NCBI RefSeq assembly: GCF_020080835.1
Contig: NC_058163.1
Coordinates: forward strand, 7,413,318-7,477,317
From: Cotesia glomerata
Lineage: Eukaryota; Arthropoda; Insecta; Hymenoptera; Braconidae
Direction of reading: 5' to 3'
DNA: 64,000 bases
The position numbers and the translations under genes are program-made. Of the stretch, positions 48,236-61,761 are shown piece after piece (within the stretch, counting starts at the first letter, position 1; every line of letters starts with the position of its first letter). Below the pieces are notes generated by a model. That model worked only from the letters and a program-made list of their open reading frames with translations, did not search any database and was not told the DNA's origin.

Positions 48236-48845
48236 CACTGCGCGTCATGATGCCTGAAGCGAAGCCGATTTGTACTGCAATATACTATTCAAGGAATCGA
48301 AGAATACATATTTTACAAGAATTTTTTATTATTTTAAACTAAAAAGTCGTTAACACAAACACTTGAATAAATAATTTTACAATCTTTTCAAAAAAATAAA
48401 CATTTAAAGAACAATCAATTGCTTATCAGGCTAATATTAAAGTTATAAAATTAAACTTTTATGAAATTCGATATCCATACATGTAAATGTCAAAGTTTTG
48501 CTTCCAGCTTGCAATTCCAATCTAATTTCATATTCTCAAAATAAGTTACTATTTCATCATCACAGATCTCAATTATTAAAAAATTCAATATCGCTCTGAC
48601 CTCCAATATCAGATTATAGCAGAAACGAAATTTTCATCACAAGTAAACTATTAATTTTACAAGACATAAGACAAAGTAATAAGCCTTTAAGTAGTAGACT
48701 TTATAATATTGAAAAATAAAGAAAAAAAATTAAGAATCAAGTCTTATTTTTCAGATAATGACCTGCAAACATGAACTACTTTCATAAGCGGCATTTTATA
48801 CAATTTGAAACTTTGTAGTGCCTCTTTTTCTTCTTATAAATATAT

Positions 48846-48904
<59 letters not shown>

Positions 48905-49372
48905 TTTTTTTTATTCTTCCAACATTGTTTTTTCTCATTCGCTTCCCATCCACTTTCCCATCTCATTTCATCGTACTCTTTCATTTTCTATCCCTTAACG
49001 AACGAACGAACGTTCTATTTACTCACGTCAGTGTTTATTTAACACTCATTGTTTTTTTTAAGTATTTTTTGCTTCATTATCGTGGAAATTAAAGCTACGG
49101 AATATATATAACATTTTTATAATGCAAAATGTAAATTATTTTTTAATTGTCATTGTAATTTGAGTTTTTTATTTCAAACTGATAAATATATTTAAATTAA
49201 CGAAGACTAATTGATGGAGTGTAATCAGTAATTAATTTAATGTATTCGACGAGTTTTATTTAACATAATAACCGACAAATGGTAATTAAATTTTTCGAAT
49301 GCTTTTAGTTAAATATTGAAATGGTGAAATTCGTTCCATTGATAATACAGTTATATACTATGTGAATAATAT
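48236..49372. other. no recognised gene; (AT)n near 48850-48898
   Basis: A TA-dinucleotide run of about 50 bp is the only structured element. The two plus frames of 74-95 codons through it are repeat translations. Confidence 0.6.
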
Positions 49373-50005
49373 CACCGGCACACAAAAAAAAAAAAGTTGT
49401 CTGTACTTGGGACGCGCCACATATATTCCCATGTAATTTGACCCGCTGAACCCGAATTTGAGGTCCGTTTGGCCCCTACACCCTAGGATTTTGAGAAAAC
49501 TGTAAAAAACCGAAAAAAAACGGGAAAATTGGGGGTTTTGGTGATTGAAAAATTTTTTTAGATTCTAACTATGCATGATTTTCATGTATTTCGATCTGCT
49601 TTATACTTATCTGAAGTGTACTCAGACCAGCAGCCATTAAAAGTCTAAGTAAATCCCGAAAAACCCATGAAAATTGCGAAAAAAACAAAAAATTCCCAAT
49701 ATTGTGATAAAAAAAAATGTATTGAGCTAAATATATGATGATTTTCATGTAGGTTTATCGACGACATATAAATCTCCAACTTTTATAACTCAGACGTCTC
49801 GAAAACATCAAACAAATGTGCAAAAAACCCCGAAAATTGGAAAAAAATCAAATGTAATATAATAAAAATCGAGTTATTATTCAAAATAAATAAAAAAAAT
49901 CATATCATTCGATCTGTGGTGCATAAAAAAAAAGTATTTCGTCCTAAGACTTAAAAAAAATTAATTTTTTCGGAAAATATCATCAAAACCCTTTGGATTT
50001 GAATT

Positions 50006-51973
50006 TTAATTCGTTCTCCGCTTATATCTCACCCTTTTATCTTCAAACGTCCTGCATAAAGGGTTTCTCTTTCGTTTCCTCTCTTCTTCGGGTAAATCTC
50101 TCTTCAGAGTCCAACAATGATCTGCCATCATATTTACATCCCACGTTCCTTGATATCGTTTTCCATCACACTAATGTCTTGATGGAATCTCTCACCTTGC
50201 TCTTCACTAAAATCACCAAGATTTTCAGGAAAGTGTGAAAGATGAGAATGTAAATAGTGCAATTTTGTATTCATTAAGCAACCTAAAGTATTATAGTTGT
50301 ATAACAACTCGTCAACTAAAGTTGCGTAGTTATCACTTTTCGTATTCCCTAAAAATTGCTGTGATACTTCCTTAAAACTTCCCCAAGCTGCTCTCTCAAT
50401 CTCGTTCATCTCATATTCAAGATTAGCATCCTGGAATAGAGTCCGAATTTGGGGTCCATCAAAAATTCCTTCTTTTAATTTAGCGTCACTTATAGCTGGA
50501 AATTTTTCGCCCAAGTACTTAAAACAGTTTCCATCTTTATCCAGAGCTTTGACAAATTGCTTCATAAGGCCAAGCTTGATATGAAGTGGGGGCAGCAAGT
50601 ACTTGGAAGGATCAATTAGAGATTGTCGCGTAACATTGTGAGAACCAGGATTCAAATTTGTTCTTGTTGGCCATTCTTTTTGAATGTAATGATTCTTTCG
50701 GTCTCGGCTATCCCACAAACATAAGAAGCAGGGGTACTTTGTGAACCCTGATTGTTGGCCTAGCAATATTGTTGCAATTTTCAGATCACCACAAACCTTC
50801 CATTGATGTTCTGAATAGTTTATTTTATCTAATACAACCTGTAAATTGTCATAAGTCTCCTTTAGTTTAGTCGAATGAGCTACTGGAATCGGTGCCAATA
50901 AGTTTCCATTATGAAGAAGCACAGCTTTAAGACTTCGCCTAGAGGAGTCAATAAAAGCCTCCATTCTTCGTCTTTGTAAGTGTTTGGCTTCAACTCATCG
51001 ATCAGTCCTTTTACATCTGAACAGTACACAAATGAATTTTCGCTGTCTTTTGTAAAATACTTCCGGAACTCTTTTTCCCTATCACGATAAAAATAAGCTG
51101 TTGTATTTTTAGCTAATAAATTTTTCCTTAAAGCTGAGGCTAAATGTTCAGCTTTTACCTTAGATAGTCCTAAGTCTCGTACAAGGTCATTCAATTCAAG
51201 TTGATCGAAGACTTCAGGGTCTTTACTTCTAGGAACACCACTCGGGATGTATTCTTCATCCTCAGAATGGATCTCTTCGGGTTCAGGATCGATTTCTTCA
51301 AAGTTATCTTCAACTTCCATCTCTTCATGTTCATTCACTGGTTCAGGAGCTGCAGGTTCTTCGACATTCAAAACTTTTTCTGCTGGCACAACTGATGTTA
51401 CGTTGGCATATTGAATTTTATGTTTGGTTGTCGAAGAAAAACCTGAAACTTCCGTCGTGACAAAATAGCAGTTTTTTTGACTCGTTGGTGCAGACCAAAT
51501 CACAGGTTTTGAAAATTTCAAGCACTGTTTACTTTTCGTCTGCTCCCAACGAGTAAGCATCGTGTGACACCGATTGCAAAGTGAATGTGGTACCCAAGTT
51601 GCTTCCCAGTTCGTAATCTGGATACCGAAGCAGGTTTCGTAGACATTTTTCAATTTGTTTGAAAAGATCTACGACTTTTCGTTACTTCAAATTCTCCACA
51701 TATGTAACAGAAGCAATTGGAGTTTTTGTTACATATGTGAGAGACACTTCTTGTCATATTAAACGCTTCAGAAGCCAAGTCACCCACTAATGAAGAGCTG
51801 CAGTCACTTGATGACGACGCCTGCGAGCCTGCTTTCTCACTCTGACCAGACGCCGATACTGGGATTCCGGGTCCCTGCATCGTAAAACACTTATTACTTG
51901 TGCCTGCCATGACGGCATTCAAGCCGTTAACCCAGGGACTATGCCAGACGGTCCTGTTGCCCGCCGTCACCAC
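50006..51973 (-). pseudogene. DDE-type transposase, left arm, broken by three frameshifts
   Basis: Fragments in order on the minus strand. An N-terminal zinc-binding-like part has CYICGEF and CNRCHTMLTRWE. An acidic linker follows (EEIHSEDEEY), then a region with FDQLELNDLVRDLGLS and EKEFRKYF. The core has FIDSSRRSLKAVLLHNG, CGDLKIATILLGQQSGFTK, YPCFLCLWDSRDRK, LLPPLHIKLGLMKQFVKA, KEGIFDGPQIR and GERFHQDISVME. The basic tail ends near RYKRRTN at 50006. Frame changes occur near 51650, 50950 and 50150; the second looks like loss of one T in a T run. The family is widespread in insects, often annotated only as uncharacterised protein (recollection). Outside the frameshifts most motifs are preserved. 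Confidence 0.8.
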
Positions 51974-52059
51974 GTGGAGGTGCCCTGGTTACAGGCACAA
52001 GCATTTAAGCAAGAAATCGATTCTGAGCCCAAAAAGTTCCTAGAAGTGAAAACCCTGAA

Positions 52060-53015
52060 ACATCAGCTTAAAGAAAAAAAAATTTATTAACTAAAAATAC
52101 AACAGCTTATTTTTATCGTGATAGGGAAAAACGAATCTGATAACATTTTTAAAACGGCGAAAATTCATTAGTGGACTGTTCAGATGTAAGAAGTTTGATT
52201 GATGAGTTAAAGCCGAACACTTTCAGGACGAGGAGTGAAAGTTTTTCATTGCTTTGTCTAAGCGAAGTCTCAAAGCACCGACTCCAGTAGCTCATTTGAC
52301 CAAAAATCATTGAAAAGTTTGTGGTGATCTGAAAATTGCTACACTAGTTAAGCCAACAATCTGGTTCACAATATATCCCTTCTTGTATGTTTGTAGGATA
52401 GTCACGATCGGAAAATTCCCTACAGTAGAAAAGAACGGCCAACAAGAAAGAATTTGAATCATGGTTCTCACAACGTTATGCGAGAATCTCTCATTAATCC
52501 TTACAAGTACTTGCTGCCACCACTTTATATCAAGCTTGACCTTATGAAGCATTTTGTCAAAGCTCTCGATAAAAATGGCAACTGTGTTAAGTACTTGGAC
52601 GAAAAATTTCCAGCTATAAGTGACAATAAATTGAAAGAAGGAATTTTTATGTACCCCAAATTCGGACTCAATTCCAGGATGCTAATCTTGAGTATGAGAT
52701 GCACAAGATTGAGAGAGCAGCTTGGGGAAGTTTTAAGGAAGTATCTCGAAATTTTTAGGGAATGTGAATACAAAATTGCACTATTTACAATCTCATCTTT
52801 TCACACTTTCCTGAAAATCTTGGTAATTTCAGTGAAGAAAGAGAAGAAACATTCCATCAAAACATGAGTGGATGTCAATATGATGGTAGATCATTGTTGG
52901 ACTCTGAAGAGAGATTTACCCGAAGAAGAGAGGAAACGAAAGAGAAACCCTTTATGCAGGACGTTTGAAGATAAAAGGGTGAGATATAAGCGGAGAACGA
53001 ATTAAAATTCAAATC
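52060..53015 (+). pseudogene. second, strongly decayed transposase copy in the right arm
   Basis: Plus-strand homologue of the left-arm transposase. It reads NTTAYFYRDREK near 52095, then scrambled sequence, NPYKYLLPPLYIKLDLMKHF and LKEGIFMYPKF in 52454-52867, and a basic C-terminal part at 52870-53005 nearly identical to the left arm. The middle has many frame changes, whereas the last ~150 bp and the non-coding end match almost perfectly. The contrast suggests the outer part has been kept similar by gene conversion or selection on ends. Confidence 0.75.
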
Positions 53016-53626
53016 CAAAGGGTTTTGATGATATTTTCCGAAAAATTAATTTTTTAAGTCTTAAGACGAAATACTTTTTTTATGCACCACAGATCGAATG
53101 ATATGATTTTTTATTTATTTTGAATAATAACTCGATTTTTATTATATTACATTTGATTTTTTTCCAATTTTCGGGGGTTTTTGCACATTTGTTTGATGTT
53201 TTCGAGACGTCTGAGTTATAAAAGTTGGAGATTTATATGTCGTCGATAAACCTACATGAAAATCATCATATATTTAGCTCAATACATTTTTTTTTATCAC
53301 AATATTGGGAATTTTTGTTTTTTTCGCAATTTTCATGGGTTTTTGTGTATTTACTTAGACTATTAGGGGCTGCTTGTCTGAGTACACTTCAGATAAGTAT
53401 AAAAGCAGATCGAAATACATGAAAATCATGCATAGTTAGAATCTAAAAAATTTTTCAATCACCAAAACCCCCAATTTTTCCCGTTTTTCGGTTTTACAGT
53501 TTTCTCAAAATCCTAGGGTGTAGGGGCCAAACGGACCTCAAATTCGGGTTCAGCGGGTCAAATTACATGGGAATATATGTGGCGCGTCCCAAGTACAGAC
53601 AACTTTTTTTTTTTTGTGTGCCGGTG

Positions 53627-54325
53627 TATTTAATCCATCATTAACAATGGAATTCAATGTAATTTTGTTAGTTAATTTTTATTCAATTTTTATTCGTATA
53701 GTGTTCATTTTATTAATTTTATATTTCCGGCATTAAATATTGTAAAACCGATCATTCACTTGTTTTAAATTTGGGTTGTGTAAGTTCATTAATTATTACA
53801 TAATAGCAAAACTCATGATGCAAAGCATTAAAGAGTACTTTAAAACCGAATAATTTTTTTTGTCTCATTTCGACAACTGTTTTTATTATTATTCCCTTGT
53901 TAGTTCATAGAATCAAGATACTTTACATACTATTGCGAAGATAATTTAATAGCGATTAATTCTATTTTCAAAAATTGATTTAGTGCAATAAAAACGGAAA
54001 AAAAAAACTTCAAAATGGTTATAAAAATTTTTTTTTAATCCTTTCAAAAAATTGTAGATCACCTATCGCGAATGGCAAGGTAACTCAGTATCGTTTAATT
54101 ACAATGATTAAAATAAAAAAATCAAAAGACTGTATATCTATATATATTGCGTACACTTATGCCACTAGAGGCACCTGTGTATTGTCGCTCTATTTCAGCT
54201 GTTTTATATTTTTTATTTTATTATTATTTCATCAATAAATGAGCATTATGAGCATTATGAGTCGTTCACATTTGGGTTTTCCAAACTTTTTTGCTTTCAA
54301 CTATGAAGTGATGAAAATATTCCAA
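53627..54325. other. no recognised gene
   Basis: AT-rich; nothing supportable beyond short homopolymers. Confidence 0.5.
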
Positions 54326-54329
54326 AAAA

Positions 54330-55165
54330 TCTGGAAAACGGTTGACCCTGCAGGCTATCCCTGGAACTCCTGCTATATACGAGTTCAAAACACTCGAGAA
54401 ATTATCTATTCTGAAGTTTGGAGCTTGAAAAGCTCAAAAACACAACTTTTATACTTTTTGGAAATCCTAAAGTAAAATTGAGATGAAATATATATGAAGC
54501 CAATTTATTCGTAATGTGATTGGTTGAATATATCATAAGCATGAAAATATATGGAAACTCTATATTCAAGCGCGCGCAAATTAAATTCTAATTTTTAAAA
54601 TTCAATATATCTCGAACGAATAGACCGATTTTAATGCGGTTTGCAGCAATTGACATAGTCTTTTGGGCAGAAAGAAATTATTCCTTGCTCGCTAAACAAT
54701 TCGAAAAAAAAAAAAAAGTTGTGAAGTTACATAAAAAAATTTCAAATTTTTCAACGATTTCTCTTGAACGAATGAACCGATTTTGATACGGTTTGTGGCA
54801 ATCAATGTTATTTTTTTAAGGTTAAGAGATGATTAGTTTATAGAATTGATTGATACACTAGTTTGAAAGTTATTGCCAAATAACATTTTTGTGAAAATTT
54901 TACTTCCGAGATTTCTTAAAATCTACCGAGCCGAATTGGTTTCAACTCTTATAAAATCTGATGGCAATAAAAATCTTTCGAATACCGCAAACCTCGTTTG
55001 GATTGATCAAACCGTTTAAAAGTTATGAGAAGCTTACATGGATCGGAAATCCCCGTAGAGATAGTCAGAATAGCTTCTTAGGACGCAAAACTTGGAGATC
55101 TGATGAGAACTCGATTTTTGAAAACTGAAGTGAAACCAATAACTTCCTGATTTTTTGAAACTAAT
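54330..55165 (-). repeat. R850 copy 8, highly degenerate, lacks the microsatellite
   Basis: Order of phrases is preserved: gaaaacggttgaccc, cgaacgaatgaaccgatttt, gaagcttac, gatctgatgagaactcg, ccaataacttcctg. Many substitutions are present and no CA tract, so it appears to be one of the oldest copies here. Another repeat (54475-54585) is inserted or embedded in it. Confidence 0.65.
54475..54585 (+). repeat. inverted repeat pair, member 1
   Basis: attcgtaatgtgattggttg, atatatcataagcatgaaaa and a gcgcgcgc word are found reversed at 55955-56095. Probably two halves or copies of a palindromic element with a GCGCGC centre. Confidence 0.6.
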
Positions 55166-55236
55166 TTTTTTTCATAAAGGGAGGTTGGGAAGGATTTTAC
55201 ACTTTATTTTTGCTACGATAAAAGTCTTTATACTTA

Positions 55237-56581
55237 GGGTAAATACCCTAATAGATGGACACTCCCCAATAGATGGACAATTATTATTTCCAGAAGCAAT
55301 TACATTAGTTTTAAGAACAAAAATCTTAAGTCGTTATTTTTTTTTATGTCTACATATAGTTCTGAGAGCTACAAGTAATTTTTTTTTAACTTTTTATTTA
55401 AAATAATAGTTTAAAAAAATTATTTAAATTGGACGTCTCGAGGTTTTGCTACGAGAACGCCACCACTAGTAAGCATGTGACAGATAGCTGGTGGACGTTA
55501 TTTGTTATTATTATTAAAAATAATTTTAAAAAAGTAAGATTTGTACATTTGATTACGCTTATATTTCACTAACAAAGCTAGAAATTCAATATTTTGATGA
55601 TAAAATCTAAAAAAAATAATAAAATTTAGTGTCTCTACTGGTAACACTTTTCTGACCTCTATCCAATAGATGGACATTAAGTTTATATGGTGAATTTTCT
55701 CATTCTTTTTTAATATAATTAGTGGATCAATCTGAAGATCAATGTGAGAATAAGAGTAAAGATTATAACAAACAGACATGTACTGAAAATGAAAGTATTA
55801 TTATGATTATTGAAGAAATTGAAGAGATAAATGAAAACGCTGAATAAAAGAGAAAATTGAGAGAAGGAAATTTAAAAGCAAAAGAGATCAGACCTATTAA
55901 AAGGAAGAAGAAGACAACGTAAAATGTTTTTAACGTTGTGTTTTATAAATTTACTAGTGTACGTTGCGCGCGCAAGCGCGCGTGTGAACGTTGGTATGGA
56001 ATTATCTATATTTTTATGCTTATGATATATTTGACCAATCACATTACGAATAGTTTGCTTACATGATATATTTTCATATTTTTCATCTTAATTATAAGAG
56101 TGGTTATTGATTATTTATTAATTATTAGTATTCTTTATATGAATATATTTTATATGTTACTTTGCATGAGAAAGCATTACGTGTTGAAAAATAATAAAAT
56201 TATTTTATAATGTATTTTGAAAATTACTATCCGATTTATCACCTTTTCTCTTTAATTTTATCAAGCTTTATTTTTTAGTGAAGAAAATTAATAAATTAAT
56301 TATTTCTGATATAAATAATGAATTAAAAATATCGCTTGTAAGTAGTGTCCATTTATTGGTATACAATATATTGACTGTCCATCTACTGGGGTTTTGGACT
56401 TTTTCTTACATTTTTCTTTTTTATTAATTACTACAACGTTTTACATATTTTTTCCTGGTTAATTATATATTTTTACATAAATATAATTTACTTTATCACA
56501 ACTTATCTTTATATTACTATATTGTTTTTTTAATAGAACACGAGAGTTTGCTTAACCGTCCATCTATTGGGGTATTTACTC
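55237..56581. mobile_element. TA-flanked element with CCAATAGATGGAC motifs
   Basis: TIRs GGGTAAATACCC... and GAGTAAATACCC..., both running into caatagatggac, 24 bp with two mismatches. TA flanks at 55235-55236 and 56582-56583. The motif (c)aatagatggac recurs at both ends and inside (55255, 55269, 55669, 56345, 56380, 56550). A short acidic frame (VDQSEDQCENKSKDYN... to ENAE, about 55723-55847) looks like the C-terminal scrap of a protein. The family suggests a pogo/Tc1-type origin (inference). Confidence 0.7.
55955..56095 (-). repeat. inverted repeat pair, member 2
   Basis: Complement of 54475-54585, with tgcgcgcgcaagcgcgcgtg at one end and caatcacattacgaatag. It lies inside the 55237-56581 element. 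Confidence 0.6.
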
Positions 56582-56583
56582 TA

Positions 56584-57677
<1,094 letters not shown>

Positions 57678-57999
57678 GCAATTATGCAGTCAGCATGTGT
57701 TTTTAGTCACAATGTACATTTTTCTTCTACGATAAATTATATATCCGTAAATATATACTAGAAATATATCCTGAATATATTCTTACAAGCCAAAATATCT
57801 ACTCATAGTATATATCTGCGGACATTGAAATTAAAGTAAAGGTCATTGCAAATATTTGGTTAACAATATAAAACAGCTAACATAACTTTGTAATCAGAAA
57901 CAAATTTTTCATACATACGCTTTCTATCAGAATTTATATTTATTATGCGTATATATTCAAATACATTTTTGAGAAAAGTTAAATGTATCCCAGAATACA

Positions 58000-58985
58000 T
58001 CCTACACAGAAAATAAAAAATCTTGATTCGAAAGTAGATTTTCTTCCCGAGTTAAAATTTAAATTGTAGATTCAACGTATTGAATGTTCAAATTGTAAGT
58101 TTAGCGTATTAGACGTTGAAAGTTCAACATATTGGACGTTAAAATCGTTATTTGAACGTATTGAACGTTAAAAACGTTAGTTGAACCGATTCAAACCGAT
58201 AAGGAGTGAAAATAAGTAATATCAAAACTATTCCAATAACTACATGCTTTCAAACGGAAGTACGATAAAAAATGTTTTTTCAATTCTGTTAGGCAGAATT
58301 TCAGTTTTTTGGTTAAATTCTACCATCTGTTCGATGAAAATACTTAGTCCGAATTTTTTACTTGTGAAATGGTTTCCAAAATATTTTTTTTCGAAGGTAT
58401 ATGGCTGTTTAAGAAGACTACCAAGTGTTTAATTAAGAACCAGTGATACTTGAAGTATCTTTGAGTACTCTCACAGCTTAAAAATTTGGCCTTAGAAGCT
58501 ATCAAGCTCATTTTTCTTTCAAAAAGAACCTATCAGATGTCAAATGATCAACTAGAAAGATAATTTTGAGTTTGTGAATAACGATCTTTATGATTTTTGA
58601 TTTTTACTATGGATCATATATTTTTTTAAAACAGTTGAATTTATTCTTTTTTGAAAATGTTGAATCAATATTTTTTACGTCCAATACGTTAAACTGATGT
58701 TTTGAACATTCAAAACGTTGAGTTTACGATTTGAACGTTTGTTACGTTCAACTAACGTTTTTTACGTTCAATACATCGAATTTACAGTTTGAAGTTCAAT
58801 ACGTTGAATCTACGACTTAAATTTTGACTCGGGTTGGCTTAAAAATATTTTAAGGAAAATTAAAAATTTCTAGAATGAAGTCAAATTTTTTTGAGACAAG
58901 ATAATTTCTTCTTAGTCCAAAAAAACTTTGGTTTTCCTCGGAATTTTTTTGGCGCAAGAAATTTTTTTTTTCTGTGGGATGTATT
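58000..58985. mobile_element. about 1-kb TIR element rich in AACGTT/ACGTTCAA words
   Basis: Left arm (58003-58200) and right arm (58675-58980) are inverted relatives: cacagaaaat / ttttctgtg ends, gattcaacgtattgaa / ttcaatacgttgaatc, and many ttgaacgtt/aacgttcaa words. The middle has no coding frame of note. No unambiguous target duplication. Confidence 0.65.
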
Positions 58986-59182
58986 TCTATTATATAATAA
59001 TCATTTCATAATGAAGATATGCAACTCATAAAATTTTCCTGATTTTCTTAATTAAATAAATTGATATTTGACATATAACGACATTCGATGTATCGAACAA
59101 AATGAATAAGTAAATAAATAAATAAATTTTGTAAACCGAAAAATTTGTTAAAAGACTGTTCTAATAGTACTAAATTAAAATA

Positions 59183-59471
59183 AAAAAATCAATTTATAAT
59201 ATAAATCCGTCGAAGACAGAATTTTTCTCATTCTGTATTAGATTTACTACATTATCGAAACAATATTTATAAAGTACAACGTAAAATTCTAATGAAACTT
59301 TAAAAAAATTCATATTGTCTCAAAGTTGGCAGGAAACGATGATCAGATTGAGATAACATATCCACTAAAAAAAGTGAATCCATAAACACTTCTCGTAACA
59401 AAAAACACTGATACCATATAATGGAAACTGAATCTTCCTGTCGAATATCGCTCCAGTAGCTTTACAGAGTC
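59183..59471 (+). repeat. R280 repeat, copy 2
   Basis: Direct repeat of 32994-33282 with the same ends; the flanks differ at both sides. Confidence 0.8.
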
Positions 59472-59479
59472 TTTCACCC

Positions 59480-59858
59480 TATCAGAGCCGTCTGTTTGAT
59501 GTTCCGTCGAAGGGGAAATATCTTTTTAGCCAACATCCTTGTTTCATCCAAATGTAATCGTGTATTATTGGCGACTCGACAGCACATTGTCTTGATATTC
59601 TTTAGCATCATGTCTCATCACTTCAATGCCATGACCTTGCTGTTCTTTTACTTTTAATTTAGTTAATTTTACCAAAATAGATAATCCATTTTTGAATTCT
59701 TCACGAAGCTGGCCACGCCGTTCTGAAGTATAAATAGCGCTGTTTTCGATTATTTTCTCTTCGAAGTTGTTTTTTTTGCATCCTGCTCTCAAGTTATCTA
59801 CGACGCCTTCAACCTGCTCAAGAAAGTTTCTCGGCATAATTAGCAATAACTTTAACAA
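59480..59858 (-). CDS. unknown ORF of 97 codons with possible frameshifted extension
   Basis: ATG at 59858, stop at 59565. Balanced, charged composition unlike the chance A/T frames: NFLEQVEGVVDNLRAGCK, SERRGQLREEFKNG, VKEQQGHGIEVMRHDAKE. Near the stop, another frame continues plausibly (VANNTRLHLDETRMLAKKIF and PLRRNIKQTA) to about 59480, suggesting a single frameshift in a longer protein. It directly abuts R280 copy 2. I do not recognise a family; it could be a decayed host or element gene. Confidence 0.45.
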
Positions 59859-59974
59859 GTTTTGAAATTATTTCCATCAAAACTTAAAGTTATCACAGCT
59901 TCAATCAAACGAAAGAATGGGGATAATTAAATAATAAGTTGTTTGTTAAGCGATTGACATTTATAATACACCGC

Positions 59975-60600
59975 ACGCAGAAAAAAATTTTGTTTAAATA
60001 ACCTAAGACATTTTATTGTAACAAATGAATTTGTTAACATAGGGATAACAAATTAAATATTAAAATAACAAAATTTAGGTTATAACAAGTCATTGATATG
60101 TTATAACAACAAAACAGTTTTGTTACCATAGCAAAATCTTAAAGTTGATTCGACAAAATACTTGGTTGGTATTTAGTTAATATAACAAATTTTGTTGTTG
60201 AAACAGCAAAATTATTCTATTAAAATAACAAAGAGAATTTGTTGGAGTAACAAAGATAATTTGTTGAAGTAATAAAGAGAATTTGTAATATTAACAAAGA
60301 GAATTTTTTGGAATAACAAATAAATTTGTTACAGTACATTTTATAAGAATACTTTTAAAAATATGCTATAATCAGCTATAGCTGATTTGGAAAATATTTT
60401 GGTAACAAATTAGTTTTGTTATTGCAACACAATCATTTTGTTACAGCTACAAAGTCATTTTGTAACAGCAACAAAATGATTTTGTTAGAGCAACAAATTG
60501 ATTTTGTGATTTCACAAACTGGTTTGTTAGTACAACTTGAAACATTTTGTTAATGCAACTGATAGATTTGTTGCTATAACTACACTCATTTGTTACCACT
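59975..60600 (+). repeat. TAACAAA/TTTGTTA-rich repeat
   Basis: The words taacaaa and tttgtta alternate every 15-25 bp over about 600 bp (for example ataacaaagagaatttgttg and relatives). The left edge resembles a TIR (gcagaaaaaaattttg). A fragment of the same family lies at 3945-4114. The right side is cut by Rep640. Confidence 0.6.
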
Positions 60601-60607
60601 ACATATT

Positions 60608-61258
60608 TTTTGACATATCAACCGTGAAAGTTAGATTTTCGAGCAACACACAGAGGGTGCAAAGAATACTATTTCTAGCAATCTATAGTTTAGTTAATTT
60701 AACTTGCACTAGTATCGAAAAGTAACTTCTCTCTCTCTATTTGTATCTACATTTCTGCACGACTACGCAAAAATACGCCATAGATGAGTCGAATTATCTT
60801 TTAGTTTGACAAACTCCGCTGGGTGGAGTAAAAATCGCAAAAAGAATCTTAGTGACAGTTGAATCTTGTAAACAACTTCAACATATACGTACGTTTAATC
60901 CATCGCTATTTAATCTCGTGTGACATAATTCTTGTGCCTTTAAATAAAATAAACAGTAATTGAACATTCTTGACTGTTCTCCCAAATCCAACTTCCGCAA
61001 TTGATATGACAAAAAATTATGTTCGATACTTTATGCTCAAAGATAGGGACCCTGACAAACTTGAAGTGAAGGCACACGTTTGAAGCTATGGATACATTCT
61101 CATCAAGATCTCGTACTATATCTGGACTCGCTACGCTCGTCCGGATAAATAACTCGGTCTTGATAATAATGCGCCCATAGCCTCAAACTTGTGACGTCAC
61201 TTCAAGCCGTCAAAATCTCTACCTTTGCGCATATGTATCGAAAATAACTATTTCAGTT
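60608..61258 (+). repeat. Rep640 copy 2
   Basis: Matches 41970-42620 throughout, including the palindromic ggactcgctacgctcg centre near 61127 and the gcgcatatgtatcgaaaata end. Forms an inverted pair with copy 3. Confidence 0.8.
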
Positions 61259-61268
61259 ATCCCGTCTT

Positions 61269-61550
61269 TTGTTATTTCAACAAAATCGTTTTTATGAGTG
61301 CGTAGTGATTAGGAGGAAAAATAAATTTATTAGATTTTATAAGACTCATCCAACCGAAAAGGATTACCTAATATGGGAATCTACGTTCTCAAGTACAAAT
61401 ACCATATTTGCCCTACCGGCGTTCCCATTTGGTTTAATTTACATAAGGTCAGATTTATCTGCATCTAGTATATATACCTACGTGCGGAACTTACAGATCT
61501 TGAGAGTATTTGAATGGTTAATTAAGGATCAAGGGATTTATACTATTTAG
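61269..61550 (+). other. 93-codon open frame, unknown
   Basis: Contains KFIRFYKTHPTEKDYLIWES and a hydrophobic stretch ALPAFPFGLIYI. It lies between two inverted Rep640 copies and has no ATG at its first plausible position upstream. Composition is more protein-like than its neighbours, but no family is recognised and no splice partners were seen. Confidence 0.25.
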
Positions 61551-61761
61551 ATAGTAGATTTAATTTAATTATAGAACTATGACAAGTTTAAAATTGAATT
61601 TCTGTGTTATCAACATTTTATCAGAAATAAATTTGCTTGAATAAAGAATAAAATTAATCATTTTTAATTTTCATTAACTCTAATATCAGAAAATTTTTTA
61701 AAGTTCATCGAAAACTAAATATTCGAAAAAGATTTTTTGTTTTGAAATGATATAATACTAG

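Larger units (their letters stand above)
49373..53626. mobile_element. 4.25-kb inverted-dimer DNA transposon, CACCGGCACAC termini
   Basis: Both ends begin CACCGGCACAC followed by an A run and gttgtctgta, and the outer 770 bp of each arm are almost identical inverted copies. The trinucleotide tat lies outside both ends, a possible 3-bp target duplication. Each arm carries a transposase gene with its C-terminus toward the end: minus strand 50006-51973, plus strand about 52060-53015. The structure is thus two copies of the same 3' half joined head to head. CAC termini recall the CMC (CACTA/Mirage/Chapaev) group, a tentative suggestion only. Confidence 0.8.
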
